From: Paracoccus stylophorae
GTDB lineage: Bacteria; Pseudomonadota; Alphaproteobacteria; Rhodobacterales; Rhodobacteraceae
Assembly (NCBI RefSeq): GCF_028553765.1
Contig: NZ_CP067134.1
Coordinates: 1,531,001-1,595,000, forward strand
DNA length: 64,000 nucleotides
Reading direction: 5' to 3'
Shown here: positions 49,736 through 58,241 of the stretch, in pieces
Position numbering within the stretch: position 1 is the stretch's first letter
How the letters are laid out: each line of letters begins with the position of its first letter
Notes under the pieces: generated by a model
What the model saw: only the letters and a program-made list of their open reading frames with translations
Told to the model about the DNA's origin: nothing
Database searches by the model: none
Position numbers and translations under genes: made by a program

Positions 49736-49754
49736 GTTGCAAATGACTCGCAAC
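49736..49754 (+). promoter_or_regulatory. Fur/Mur-type box 2 upstream of sitA
   Basis: GTTGCAAATGACTCGCAAC is a 19-base near-palindrome with the same TGC-n3-T-n-A-n3-GCA core; its centre is 47 bp from that of box 1. Manganese-bound Mur would repress sitABCD through such sites. The two sites probably flank the promoter. Confidence 0.7.
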
Positions 49755-49795
49755 AAGATGGGACTGGCACGGCGATGGATGGAGGGAGAAAGGTC

Positions 49796-50710
49796 ATGGG
49801 CGCGATTGTCAGGAAGGGCCTGCGGGGCGCGGGACTGGCGCTTGCGCTGGCGTTGATGGCGGGGCCTGCGGGCGCGGCAGAGGAACGGATGAAGGTCGTG
49901 ACCACGTTCACGGTGCTGGCGGACATGGCGCAGAACGTGGCGGGTGAGGCTGCCGATGTCGTGTCGGTGACGAAGCCGGGGGCCGAGATTCACGGATATG
50001 AACCCACGCCGCGCGACATCGTGCGGGCGCATGATGCCGATCTGATCCTGTGGAACGGGCTGGATCTTGAACTGTGGTTCGAACAGTTCCTGTCCAATCT
50101 GCGCGATGTGCCGTCGGTGACACTGACCGACGGCATCGATCCGATCCCGATCGCGGCGGGCGCCTATGAGGGCAAGCCCAATCCGCATGCCTGGATGGGC
50201 CTGGGCAACGCGCTGATCTATATCGACAACATCGCCGCAGCCTTTGCGCAGCACGACCCTGGGAATGCGGCCGTGTATGCGGACAATGCCGCATCCTACA
50301 AGGATCGGTTGCGCGCGACGCTGGAACCCCTGCGCCAGCGCATCGCCGCCATCCCCGAGGGGCAACGCTGGCTGGTGACCTGCGAGGGGGCGTTCAGCTA
50401 TCTGGCGCGGGATTTCGGCATGAAGGAACTGTATCTGTGGCCGATGAACGCCGATCAGATGGGAACGCCGCAACAGGTGCGGGCGGTGATCGACGGCGTC
50501 CGGAACAACGACATTCCGGTGGTGTTCTGCGAAAGCACGGTCAACACCGCGCCCGCCGAACAGGTCGCCCGCGAAACCGGCGCGCGGTTCGGGGGCGTGC
50601 TGTATGTGGACAGCCTGTCCGAACCCGACGGCCCGGTGCCCAGCTATCTGGATCTTCTGCGGGTGACGGCGCAGACCATAGCCCACGGGCTTGCGGGCGA
50701 CGGGGAATAG
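49796..50710 (+). CDS. sitA: Manganese/iron ABC transporter substrate-binding protein SitA
   Basis: The periplasmic metal binder of a SitABCD-type importer. The 304-residue cluster A-I protein has a Sec signal (about 1-28) and all four metal ligands: His66 (AEIHGYEPT), His131 (NPHAWM), Glu197 (TCEGAFSY) and Asp272 (YVDSLS). The His-His-Glu-Asp set favours Mn2+/Fe2+ over Zn2+. No zinc-type His-rich loop is present. The start at 49796 follows AGGGAGAAAGG; an ATG at 49775 is also possible. Two Mur boxes upstream support manganese control. The next gene starts about 60 bases later. Confidence 0.93.
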   Translation: MGAIVRKGLRGAGLALALALMAGPAGAAEERMKVVTTFTVLADMAQNVAGEAADVVSVTKPGAEIHGYEPTPRDIVRAHDADLILWNGLDLELWFEQFLSNLRDVPSVTLTDGIDPIPIAAGAYEGKPNPHAWMGLGNALIYIDNIAAAFAQHDPGNAAVYADNAASYKDRLRATLEPLRQRIAAIPEGQRWLVTCEGAFSYLARDFGMKELYLWPMNADQMGTPQQVRAVIDGVRNNDIPVVFCESTVNTAPAEQVARETGARFGGVLYVDSLSEPDGPVPSYLDLLRVTAQTIAHGLAGDGE

Positions 50711-50772
50711 GCAGACATCATGGGGCAGGGGACGACCCTGCCACGCCGGGAATGTCCGGCAGAAAGTTCGCG

Positions 50773-51675
50773 ATGAAAGATTACGACCAGAGGGCGATGG
50801 CGACTGAACCGGGCGGCAGCGACAAGGCCGACGGGATCGAGGCGGTGGATGTGACCGTCACCTATCGCAACGGCTATACCGCGCTGCGCAACGCCACGTT
50901 CGCGATCCCGCGCGGCACGATCACCGCCCTTGTCGGCGTGAACGGCGCCGGCAAATCGACGCTGTTCAAGGCGATCATGGGTTTCGTGCCGGCGGCCAGA
51001 GGAACGATCCGCCTTCTGGGGCTGGAGGTGAAAGAGGCGCTGAAACGCAACCTGGTCTCCTATGTCCCGCAGGCCGAAGAGGTCGACTGGACCTTTCCGG
51101 TGCTGGTCGAGGACGTGGTGATGATGGGGCGCTATGGCCATATGGGCTTTCTGCGCCGCCCGTCGCGCACCGACCGCGCGGCGGTGGATGTCGCGCTGGA
51201 ACGCGTCGGCATGCAGGATTATCGCAAGCGCCAGATCGGCGAATTGTCGGGCGGGCAGAAAAAGCGTGTCTTTCTGGCCCGCGCGCTGGCGCAGGACGGG
51301 CAGGTCATCCTGCTGGACGAACCCTTCACCGGCGTCGATGTGAAGACCGAGGAACAGATCGTCGCCCTGCTGCGCGATCTGCGCGAAGAGGGGCGGGTGA
51401 TGCTGGTATCGACCCATAATCTGGGCACCGTGCCGGAATTCTGCGACCGCACCGTGCTGGTCAAGGGCACGGTTCTGGCCTATGGCCCGACCGAGACCAC
51501 GTTCACGCGCGAGAATCTTGAACTGGCCTTTGGCGGCGTGCTGCGGCATTTCACCCTTGGCGGCGCGGATCTGCACGACGACGACGACGCGCGCAAGCTG
51601 TCGATCCTCAGCGATGATGAACGCCCCTTCGTTCAATACGGCAACGAGACGCGCATCACCGAGGAGCGGAAATGA
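50773..51675 (+). CDS. sitB: Manganese/iron ABC transporter ATPase SitB
   Basis: The ATPase of the metal importer. The roughly 300-residue protein has Walker [11 protein letters not shown], the Q-loop [14 protein letters not shown], signature [17 protein letters not shown], Walker [13 protein letters not shown] and switch LVSTHNLG. The C-terminal 40 residues are acidic (HDDDDA) and longer than usual. The start is placed at 50773 (MKDYDQ); an ATG at 50797 is an alternative. Its end overlaps sitC by four bases. Confidence 0.93.
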   Translation: MKDYDQRAMATEPGGSDKADGIEAVDVTVTYRNGYTALRNATFAIPRGTITALVGVNGAGKSTLFKAIMGFVPAARGTIRLLGLEVKEALKRNLVSYVPQAEEVDWTFPVLVEDVVMMGRYGHMGFLRRPSRTDRAAVDVALERVGMQDYRKRQIGELSGGQKKRVFLARALAQDGQVILLDEPFTGVDVKTEEQIVALLRDLREEGRVMLVSTHNLGTVPEFCDRTVLVKGTVLAYGPTETTFTRENLELAFGGVLRHFTLGGADLHDDDDARKLSILSDDERPFVQYGNETRITEERK

Positions 51676-52535
51676 CCCTGCTTCTGGAACCCTTCACCTA
51701 TGGTTACATGACCACGGCGATGTGGGTGTCGGCGCTTGTGGGCGCGGTCTGCGCCTTCCTGTCCGCCTATCTGATGCTGAAGGGCTGGTCGCTGATCGGG
51801 GACGCGCTGTCGCATTCCGTCGTGCCGGGCGTCGCCGGGGCGTATATCCTTGGGCTGCCCTTTGCCCTGGGTGCGTTCATTTCAGGCGGGCTGGCGGCGG
51901 CGGCGATGCTGTTTCTGTCCGACCGGTCGGGGCTGAAGGTGGATGTGGTGATCGGCATCATCTTCACCTCGTTTTTCGGGCTGGGGCTGTTCATGGCCTC
52001 GGTCAACCCGATGGCGGTCTCCATCCAGACGATCACCATGGGCAATATCCTGGCCATCACGCCGGAAGATACGCTGCAACTGGCGATCATCGGCGTGGTC
52101 TCGCTGGCGGTGCTGCTGCTGAAATGGAAGGATCTGATGGTCGTGTTCTTCGATGAAAGCCATGCGCGGTCCATCGGGCTGCGGCCCGGCCTGCTGAAGG
52201 CGGTGTTCTTCGTGCTGCTGTCGGCCAGCGTCGTCGCGGCCATGCAGACCGTGGGCGCGTTTCTGGTGATCGCGATGGTGGTGACGCCCGGTGCCACGGC
52301 CTATCTGCTGTGCGACCGGTTTCCGCGGCTTCTGATCACCTCGGTCGCGATCGGGGCGGTGACAAGCTTCGTGGGCGCCTATGCCAGCTATTTTCTGGAC
52401 GGCGCGACCGGCGGGATCATCGTGCTGTTGCAGACGCTGATCTTCGGGGCGACCTTCATCCTGGCGCCCAAGCACGGTCTGCTGGCGGCGCGGCGCAAGG
52501 CGGCGGCCGCGCTGCGGCAGGAGGTGGCGCCATGA
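51672..52535 (+). CDS. sitC: Manganese/iron ABC transporter permease SitC
   Basis: A 287-residue ABC-3 permease with eight or so membrane helices. Seen: [29 protein letters not shown] (in part), [27 protein letters not shown], and [21 protein letters not shown]. These match the SitC/MntB family, whose partner is SitD. It overlaps sitD at the ATGA junction. Confidence 0.93.
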   Translation: MTLLLEPFTYGYMTTAMWVSALVGAVCAFLSAYLMLKGWSLIGDALSHSVVPGVAGAYILGLPFALGAFISGGLAAAAMLFLSDRSGLKVDVVIGIIFTSFFGLGLFMASVNPMAVSIQTITMGNILAITPEDTLQLAIIGVVSLAVLLLKWKDLMVVFFDESHARSIGLRPGLLKAVFFVLLSASVVAAMQTVGAFLVIAMVVTPGATAYLLCDRFPRLLITSVAIGAVTSFVGAYASYFLDGATGGIIVLLQTLIFGATFILAPKHGLLAARRKAAAALRQEVAP

Positions 52536-53365
52536 TCGAGGCGGCGCTGGTCCCGTTCCAGTTCGGCTTCATGCAGAACGCGTTTCTGATCGCGGTGATC
52601 GTGTCGATCCCGACCGCGCTGCTGTCCTGCTTTCTGGTGCTGAAAGGCTGGGCGCTGATGGGCGATGCGGTCAGCCACGCGGTGCTGCCGGGGATCGTGC
52701 TGGCCTATATCGCCGGCATCCCGCTGATCGTCGGTGCCTTCATCGCGGGGATGCTGACCGCGGTGGCCACGGGATATCTGGCCGAAAACAGCCGGATCAA
52801 GCAGGACACGGTGATGGGCGTCGTCTTTTCGGGCATGTTCGCCCTGGGGATCGTGATCTATGTCTCGATCCAGACGAATGTGCATCTGGATCATATCCTG
52901 TTCGGCAACATGCTGGGGGTCGAGCCGCAGGATTTGTGGACGGCGGGCAGCGTGTCGGTTCTTGTGTCCGCGGCGCTGATCCTGAAATGGAAGGACTTCC
53001 TGTTCCATGCCTTCGATCCCGCGCAGGCGCGGGTGTCGGGCCTGTCGGTCAACCTGCTGCATTACGGCTTGCTGGGCATCCTGTCGCTGACCATCGTGGC
53101 GACGCTGTCGGCCACGGGACTGATTCTGGCGGTGGGGCTGCTGATCACGCCGGGGGCGGTCGCGTTCCTGCTGGTGCGCAGCTTTGCCGCCATGTTGCTG
53201 GTCGCGGTGATCGTCTGCATGGGGTCGATGCTCGCCGGGGTCTATCTCAGCTTTTTCCTCGACAGCGCGCCGGCGCCGACCATCGTTCTTCTGCTGACGC
53301 TGATCTTCGTGCTGGCGCTTGTCCGCAAATCCCTGCGCACCCGGCGCGCCTCGGCCACGGTCTGA
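52532..53365 (+). CDS. sitD: Manganese/iron ABC transporter permease SitD
   Basis: The second ABC-3 permease, 277 residues, parallel in sequence to SitC: LKGWALMGDAVSHAVLPGIVLAYIAGIPL (in part), VVFSGMFALGIVIY, ILFGNMLGVEPQDL, SATGLILAVGLLITPGAVAFLL. The two permeases are paralogues arising by an old duplication. GGAGGTGGCGCC precedes the ATG. It ends the sitABCD operon; the next promoter (frr) lies in the 139 bases after it. Confidence 0.93.
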   Translation: MIEAALVPFQFGFMQNAFLIAVIVSIPTALLSCFLVLKGWALMGDAVSHAVLPGIVLAYIAGIPLIVGAFIAGMLTAVATGYLAENSRIKQDTVMGVVFSGMFALGIVIYVSIQTNVHLDHILFGNMLGVEPQDLWTAGSVSVLVSAALILKWKDFLFHAFDPAQARVSGLSVNLLHYGLLGILSLTIVATLSATGLILAVGLLITPGAVAFLLVRSFAAMLLVAVIVCMGSMLAGVYLSFFLDSAPAPTIVLLLTLIFVLALVRKSLRTRRASATV

Positions 53366-53444
53366 CCAAACGCGCGCGCGATCCGGCCGGTGCGGACCGC
53401 TTAACCCATTCGGTAAACCGCGTGCCATTTCGCCGGCAAAGCCT

Positions 53445-53473
53445 TTGCCAAGCTTCCGGATTGCGGTTACAAG
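53445..53473 (+). promoter_or_regulatory. Candidate promoter of the frr operon
   Basis: TTGCCA (53445-53450), a 17-base spacer, TACAAG (53468-53473), 31 bases before the frr start. Confidence 0.5.
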
Positions 53474-53504
53474 CTGACAAAACTCAAGACAGAGGCAGTC
53501 CGAC

Positions 53505-54068
53505 ATGGCAGAGGACATCGAAATAGACATCGACGATCTTGAACGTCGCATGAAGGGCGCGATGGAAAGCATGCGACACGAATTCGCGTCGCTGCGCACC
53601 GGCCGCGCCTCCGCCTCGATGGTCGAGCCGGTGCAGGTCGAGGCGTATGGCCAGATGACCCCGATCAACCAGCTTGGCACCGTCAACGTCCCCGAGCCGC
53701 GCATGGTCACGATCAACATCTGGGACAAGGCGATGGTCGGCAAGGCCGAGAAGGCGCTGCGCGAAAGCGGTCTGGGCATCAACCCGCAGACCAACGGCAC
53801 GATCATCATGCTGCCGATCCCCGAACTGAACGAGGAACGGCGCAAGGAACTGACCAAGGTCGCCGCCCAATACGCCGAAAGCGCGCGGGTTGCGATCCGC
53901 AACGTCCGGCGCGACGGCATGGATCAGGTGAAGAAGGCCAAGGCCGACGGCATGTCCGAGGATGACCAGAAATTCTGGGAAACCGCCGTGCAGGAGCTGA
54001 CCGACCGGATGATCGCCAATGTCGATGCCGCGCTTGAAGCCAAGCAGGCCGAGATCATGCAGGTCTGA
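53505..54068 (+). CDS. frr: Ribosome recycling factor
   Basis: RRF splits post-termination ribosomes together with EF-G. The 187-residue protein shows [53 protein letters not shown] (in parts) and the C-terminal [27 protein letters not shown] stands before the ATG. In many bacteria pyrH comes just before frr; here sitD does. It heads a run of envelope genes. Confidence 0.98.
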   Translation: MAEDIEIDIDDLERRMKGAMESMRHEFASLRTGRASASMVEPVQVEAYGQMTPINQLGTVNVPEPRMVTINIWDKAMVGKAEKALRESGLGINPQTNGTIIMLPIPELNEERRKELTKVAAQYAESARVAIRNVRRDGMDQVKKAKADGMSEDDQKFWETAVQELTDRMIANVDAALEAKQAEIMQV

Positions 54069-54073
54069 GAGGG

Positions 54074-54811
54074 ATGATGCCCGCCGAAACCGCACAGGCC
54101 CTGACGACGGGCGGCACCGAACAGCGGCCGCGACATGTCGCGATCATCATGGACGGCAATGGACGATGGGCGACCGAACGCGGCTGGCCGCGTCTGGTCG
54201 GGCATCGGCGCGGCGCCGAGCGCGTCAAGCAGATTGTCCGCGCCTGTCCCGATCTGGGCGTGAACTGGCTGACCGTCTATGCGTTCTCGACCGAGAACTG
54301 GAAACGCTCGACCGAAGAGGTGCTGGGTCTCATGAAGATCTTCCGCCGCTATATCGAGCGTGAGGCCGAGGGTTTGTCGGCCGAGGGTGTGCGGCTGCGC
54401 TTTATCGGCGGTCGCGACCGGCTGGACCCCAAATTGCAGGCGCTGATGACCTCGATCGAGGCGCGCACGGCCGGCAATTCGCGCCTGAACCTGACCGTCG
54501 CGATCAATTACGGCGGCCGGGACGAGTTGACCCGCGCCGCCCTGCGCCTTGCCCAGAAGATCGCCCGCGACGAGATCGCGCAGCCCGGCCAGGACGATCT
54601 GTCCGCCTGTCTGGACACGGCCGGACAACCCGATCCCGATCTGGTGATCCGCACCTCGGGCGAGACGCGGACATCGAATTTCCTGCCCTGGCAGGCGGCC
54701 TATGCCGAATACGAGTTCACGCCGACGCTGTGGCCCGATTTCACGCCCGATCATCTGGCCGAGATCCTGGACCGTTTCGGACTGCGCGAGCGACGCTTCG
54801 GGGGCACATGA
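54074..54811 (+). CDS. uppS: Undecaprenyl diphosphate synthase
   Basis: UppS makes the C55 isoprenoid carrier for cell-wall and O-antigen synthesis. The 245-residue protein has IIMDGNGRWATERGWPRLVGH (Asp27 binds Mg-pyrophosphate), VYAFSTENWKRS, and NYGGRDE, DLVIRTSGETRTSNFLPWQAAYAE near the end. Two adjacent ATGs (54074, 54077) occur; GAGAGGG is close before both. It overlaps cdsA by four bases. Confidence 0.96.
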   Translation: MMPAETAQALTTGGTEQRPRHVAIIMDGNGRWATERGWPRLVGHRRGAERVKQIVRACPDLGVNWLTVYAFSTENWKRSTEEVLGLMKIFRRYIEREAEGLSAEGVRLRFIGGRDRLDPKLQALMTSIEARTAGNSRLNLTVAINYGGRDELTRAALRLAQKIARDEIAQPGQDDLSACLDTAGQPDPDLVIRTSGETRTSNFLPWQAAYAEYEFTPTLWPDFTPDHLAEILDRFGLRERRFGGT

Positions 54812-55650
54812 CGCCGCGCCCGTCAGTTCCCCCCGCATCGGCGGGCAAATGGGCGGATCTGTCGCGGCGCGTCGCCTCCACGGTGGTCCTGCTGGGAATC
54901 GGCGTTCTGCTGGCCTTTGCCTCGGGGATCTGGCTGCGCTTGGGCATGTCGCTGATCGCGGCGGTGACGTTCTGGGAACTGGCCGCGATGACCGGCTGGC
55001 GCCACCCGGAAATGCATCTGACCGCGTTCGGCCGCTGGCGTCCGATCATGCTGGCGCTGATCGCGGGGCTGGCGCAGTTTTCGGCGCTGGTGTCGTTTCA
55101 CCCGTTGGGCATCGTCCTGCTTGTCCTGCCGATCCTGGCGGGTCTGCCGGGCGCTGCGGCGCGCGACCGGGTCGTCTATACGCTGTTCGGGATCGCGATC
55201 CAGCTTGTCGCCTATGGTCTGGTCGGCTTCCGCGAAGAGTTCGGCCTTGCCTTCGTGCTGTGGCTGATGGGGATCGTGATCGTGTCCGACACCGCCGGCT
55301 ATTTCTTTGGCCGGATGCTGGGCGGCCCGAAATTCTGGCCCTCGCTGAGCCCGAAGAAGACCTGGTCCGGCACCGTGGCCGGCTGGATCGGGGCGGCGAT
55401 CCTGGGCACGCTGTTGTGGCTGTCGGATCACGGCGAAGTCGCGCTGATCTGGATTTCGCCGCTGGTCTGCTTTGCCGGGCAGATGGGCGATATCGCCGAA
55501 AGCTGGCTGAAGCGGCGGGCCGGGGTCAAGGACAGCTCGAACCTGATTCCGGGGCATGGCGGGTTCATGGACCGGTTCGACGCGGTGACGGGGGCGGTGC
55601 TGGCGACGATGCTGATCGGGCTGCTGACCAGATTGCCGGTGGTGAACTGA
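54808..55650 (+). CDS. cdsA: Phosphatidate cytidylyltransferase
   Basis: CdsA makes CDP-diacylglycerol for phospholipid synthesis. The 280-residue protein has about seven membrane helices. Seen: VSDTAGYFFGRMLGG, SPKKTWSGTVAGW and the family signature AESWLKRRAGVKDSSNLIPGHGGFMDRFDA (in parts: ESWLKRRAGVKDSS and PGHGGFMDRFD). The ATG at 54808 overlaps the uppS stop. A longer frame was rejected as overlapping uppS without homology. Confidence 0.95.
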   Translation: MTPRPSVPPASAGKWADLSRRVASTVVLLGIGVLLAFASGIWLRLGMSLIAAVTFWELAAMTGWRHPEMHLTAFGRWRPIMLALIAGLAQFSALVSFHPLGIVLLVLPILAGLPGAAARDRVVYTLFGIAIQLVAYGLVGFREEFGLAFVLWLMGIVIVSDTAGYFFGRMLGGPKFWPSLSPKKTWSGTVAGWIGAAILGTLLWLSDHGEVALIWISPLVCFAGQMGDIAESWLKRRAGVKDSSNLIPGHGGFMDRFDAVTGAVLATMLIGLLTRLPVVN

Positions 55651-55653
55651 GAC

Positions 55654-56811
55654 ATGCGCAGGATTTCGATCTTCGGGGCGACCGGATCGGTCGGGGCGAA
55701 CGGCGTCGATCTGATCCGTCGTGCGGGTGGACCTGACGCCTATCGCACGGTCGCGCTGACCGGCGGGCGCAACATTGCTCGTCTGGCCGCGATGGCGCGC
55801 GATCTGCGGGCCGAGATCGCGGTGACCGCCCATGACGAGTTGCTGGACGATCTGCGCACGGCGCTGGCCGGCAGCGATGTGCAGGCCGCAGCCGGGGCGC
55901 AGGCGCTGCGCGAGGCTGCGTCGCGTCCGGCTGATTGGGTTCTGTCGGCAATCGTCGGATCGGCCGGGCTGATGCCGGGTCTGGTCGCCCTGTCGCAGGG
56001 CGGCGTCCTGGCCCTTGCCAACAAGGAATCGCTGGTCTGCGCCGGCCCTTTGATCCGTCGCGCGGCCGTGCAGGGCGGGGCCACGATCCTGCCGGTCGAT
56101 TCAGAACATTCCGCGATTTTTCAGGCGCTTGGGTCCGAACCTCTCGACGCGGTCAAGGATGTGACCATCACCGCGTCCGGCGGGGCGTTCCGCGACTGGC
56201 CGCTGGAACGGCTGGCGGCGGCCACCGTCGCGCAGGCCTCGACCCATCCCAACTGGGCGATGGGCCAGCGGATCACCATCGACAGCGCGTCAATGTTCAA
56301 CAAGGCGATGGAAGTCATAGAAACGAAAGAGTTTTTCGGCCTTCGTCAGGACCAGATCGCGGTCCTGATCCACCCGGAATCCATCGTTCACGCCATGGTG
56401 AACCATGTCGATGGCGGCAGCATCGCGCATCTTGGCGCGCCCGACATGCGCCACGCCATCGGCTATGCGCTGAACTGGCCCGACCGCGCGCCGCTGCCGG
56501 TTGCGCCGCTGGATCTGGCGCGCATCGGCAGCCTGACCTTCCGCGCGCCCGACGAAACGCGCTGGCCGGCGCTGCGTCTTGCTCGCGAGGTGATGGCGGC
56601 GGGCGGGATGGCCGGCGCGGTGTTCAACGCCGCCAAGGAACAGGCGCTGGACGATTTCATCGCCGGTCGCATCGGGTTCACGCAGATGGCGCCGCGCGTC
56701 GAACAGACGCTTGAGGCCCTGTCCGGCCGCGACGGCTTTGCCCGCGCGCCCGAGGATCTTCAGACGGTGCTTGACTGGGACGCCGCAGCACGACAAGAGG
56801 CCGCCGCATGA
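55654..56811 (+). CDS. dxr: 1-deoxy-D-xylulose 5-phosphate reductoisomerase
   Basis: Dxr makes MEP, the committed step of the non-mevalonate isoprenoid route, feeding UppS. The 385 residues show the NADPH fold IFGATGSVGANGVDLI (5-20), ALANKESLVCAG, PVDSEHSAIFQAL (metal-binding Asp/Glu), TITASGGAFRD, NWAMGQRITIDSASMFNKAMEVIE, and IHPESIVHAMV. It sits three bases after cdsA and overlaps rseP. Confidence 0.97.
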   Translation: MRRISIFGATGSVGANGVDLIRRAGGPDAYRTVALTGGRNIARLAAMARDLRAEIAVTAHDELLDDLRTALAGSDVQAAAGAQALREAASRPADWVLSAIVGSAGLMPGLVALSQGGVLALANKESLVCAGPLIRRAAVQGGATILPVDSEHSAIFQALGSEPLDAVKDVTITASGGAFRDWPLERLAAATVAQASTHPNWAMGQRITIDSASMFNKAMEVIETKEFFGLRQDQIAVLIHPESIVHAMVNHVDGGSIAHLGAPDMRHAIGYALNWPDRAPLPVAPLDLARIGSLTFRAPDETRWPALRLAREVMAAGGMAGAVFNAAKEQALDDFIAGRIGFTQMAPRVEQTLEALSGRDGFARAPEDLQTVLDWDAAARQEAAA

Positions 56812-58139
56812 CCGATCTGATCCCGCAATTCGGCGGCACGCTGTATACGCTGGCAGCCTTTCTTGTGGCGCTGGCGGTGATCGTGACCGTGCACGAATAC
56901 GGACATTACATCGTCGGCCGCTGGTCGGGCATCCGGGCCGAGGTGTTCTCGGTCGGGTTCGGGCCGCAACTGGCGGCCCGCCGCGACCGGCGCGGCACGC
57001 TGTGGCAGATCGCCGCGATCCCCCTGGGCGGCTATGTCCGCTTCATGGGCGACGCCAACGCGGCCAGCGCCGGCACCGGCCGGCCGGTCGATCCCGCGCA
57101 TCGCCGGCAGACGCTGGCCGGCGCGCCGTTATGGGCGCGGTTCTCGACCTTGCTGGCGGGGCCGGTGTTCAACTTCATCCTGTCGATCCTGATCTTCGGC
57201 GGCTTTGCCATGGTTCAGGGCCTGCCGACCGACCGCGTCGAGGTGGGGCGCATCGCGCCCTCGCCGCCGGGCATCGTCAACGAACTGCAACCGGGCGACC
57301 GCATCCTGGCCATCGGCGATCAGCCGGTCGACACCTGGGCCGATATCGGACGCGCCGCGCAGAACCTGCCCGTCGCGCCGCAGCAGGAATGGCGCGTGCA
57401 GCGCGGCGGCGACGATCTGGTGGTGCAGGGCCCCGATCCGATGCCCGCGCGGATCAGCGGCGTCGCCCCGCGCGGCGCGGCCGCCGATGCCGGGCTGATG
57501 GCCGGCGATGTCGTGATCGCCATCGAGGATCGGCCGATCACCCGGTTCAGCCAGATGCGCGATCTGGTCGAGGCCGCGCAGGGCCAGCCCCTGCTGCTGC
57601 AGGTGTGGCGGCCCGGCCAGGGCGTGGCCAGCTATACGCTGGTTCCCAAGGAACAGGACCTGCCGGCGGCGGATGGCGGATACGAGAAACGCTGGCTGAT
57701 CGGGGTGACGGGGGGCGAAAGCTTTTTCGCGCCCGCCACCCGCCGCGCCGGCCCGGCCGAGGCGCTGTGGCTGGGCGCGGCGCAGACCTGGGACATCATC
57801 GCCTCGTCGCTGTCGGGGCTGTGGGCGATGATCACCGGCCAGATCGGCAGCTGCAATCTGGGCGGTGCGATCAGCATCGCCGAAAGCACCGGACAGGCGG
57901 CCAGCGCCGGCGGCGCCAGCTTTCTGTGGTGGATCGCGGTGCTGTCGGCGGCGATCGGATTCCTGAACCTTCTGCCGATCCCGGTTCTGGATGGCGGCCA
58001 TCTGATGTTTTATACATGGGAGGCCGTGACCGGGCGCCCGCCATCGGACCGGGCGCTGAATCTGCTGACCGCAATCGGCATGGCCGCCGTGCTGACGCTG
58101 ATGATTTTCGGGCTCACCAACGATCTTTTCTGCCCCTGA
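56808..58139 (+). CDS. rseP: Site-2 protease RseP
   Basis: RseP is a membrane zinc protease that cuts anti-sigma factors and remnant signal peptides. The 443-residue protein has VTVHEYGHYIVGRW (zinc site His29-Glu30-x-x-His33), one or two PDZ domains (about 130-310), and the second catalytic segment LNLLPIPVLDGGHLMFY. Four membrane helices are expected. It overlaps dxr by four bases. The bamA gene follows after 102 bases, which hold a possible promoter. Confidence 0.96.
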   Translation: MTDLIPQFGGTLYTLAAFLVALAVIVTVHEYGHYIVGRWSGIRAEVFSVGFGPQLAARRDRRGTLWQIAAIPLGGYVRFMGDANAASAGTGRPVDPAHRRQTLAGAPLWARFSTLLAGPVFNFILSILIFGGFAMVQGLPTDRVEVGRIAPSPPGIVNELQPGDRILAIGDQPVDTWADIGRAAQNLPVAPQQEWRVQRGGDDLVVQGPDPMPARISGVAPRGAAADAGLMAGDVVIAIEDRPITRFSQMRDLVEAAQGQPLLLQVWRPGQGVASYTLVPKEQDLPAADGGYEKRWLIGVTGGESFFAPATRRAGPAEALWLGAAQTWDIIASSLSGLWAMITGQIGSCNLGGAISIAESTGQAASAGGASFLWWIAVLSAAIGFLNLLPIPVLDGGHLMFYTWEAVTGRPPSDRALNLLTAIGMAAVLTLMIFGLTNDLFCP

Positions 58140-58153
58140 GGCGCGATGCGCTT

Positions 58154-58182
58154 TTGACAGGACAGGCAGATTGAGGCACAAG
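58154..58182 (+). promoter_or_regulatory. Candidate promoter of bamA-ompH
   Basis: TTGACA (58154-58159), a 17-base spacer and CACAAG (58177-58182). The -35 is perfect, the -10 poor. A short hairpin GCGCCC / GGGCGC (58199-58213) lies further along the leader. Confidence 0.4.
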
Positions 58183-58241
58183 ATTGACGCAAAAGAACGC
58201 GCCCAAAGGGCGCCACAGGCTGGAACATAAAAGGGGCGGCA

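Noticed and set aside
50437..50772. N-terminal extension of SitB
   Set aside because: The in-frame upstream part overlaps the sitA coding end, has Arg/Gly-rich composition and no start signal; it is a shadow.
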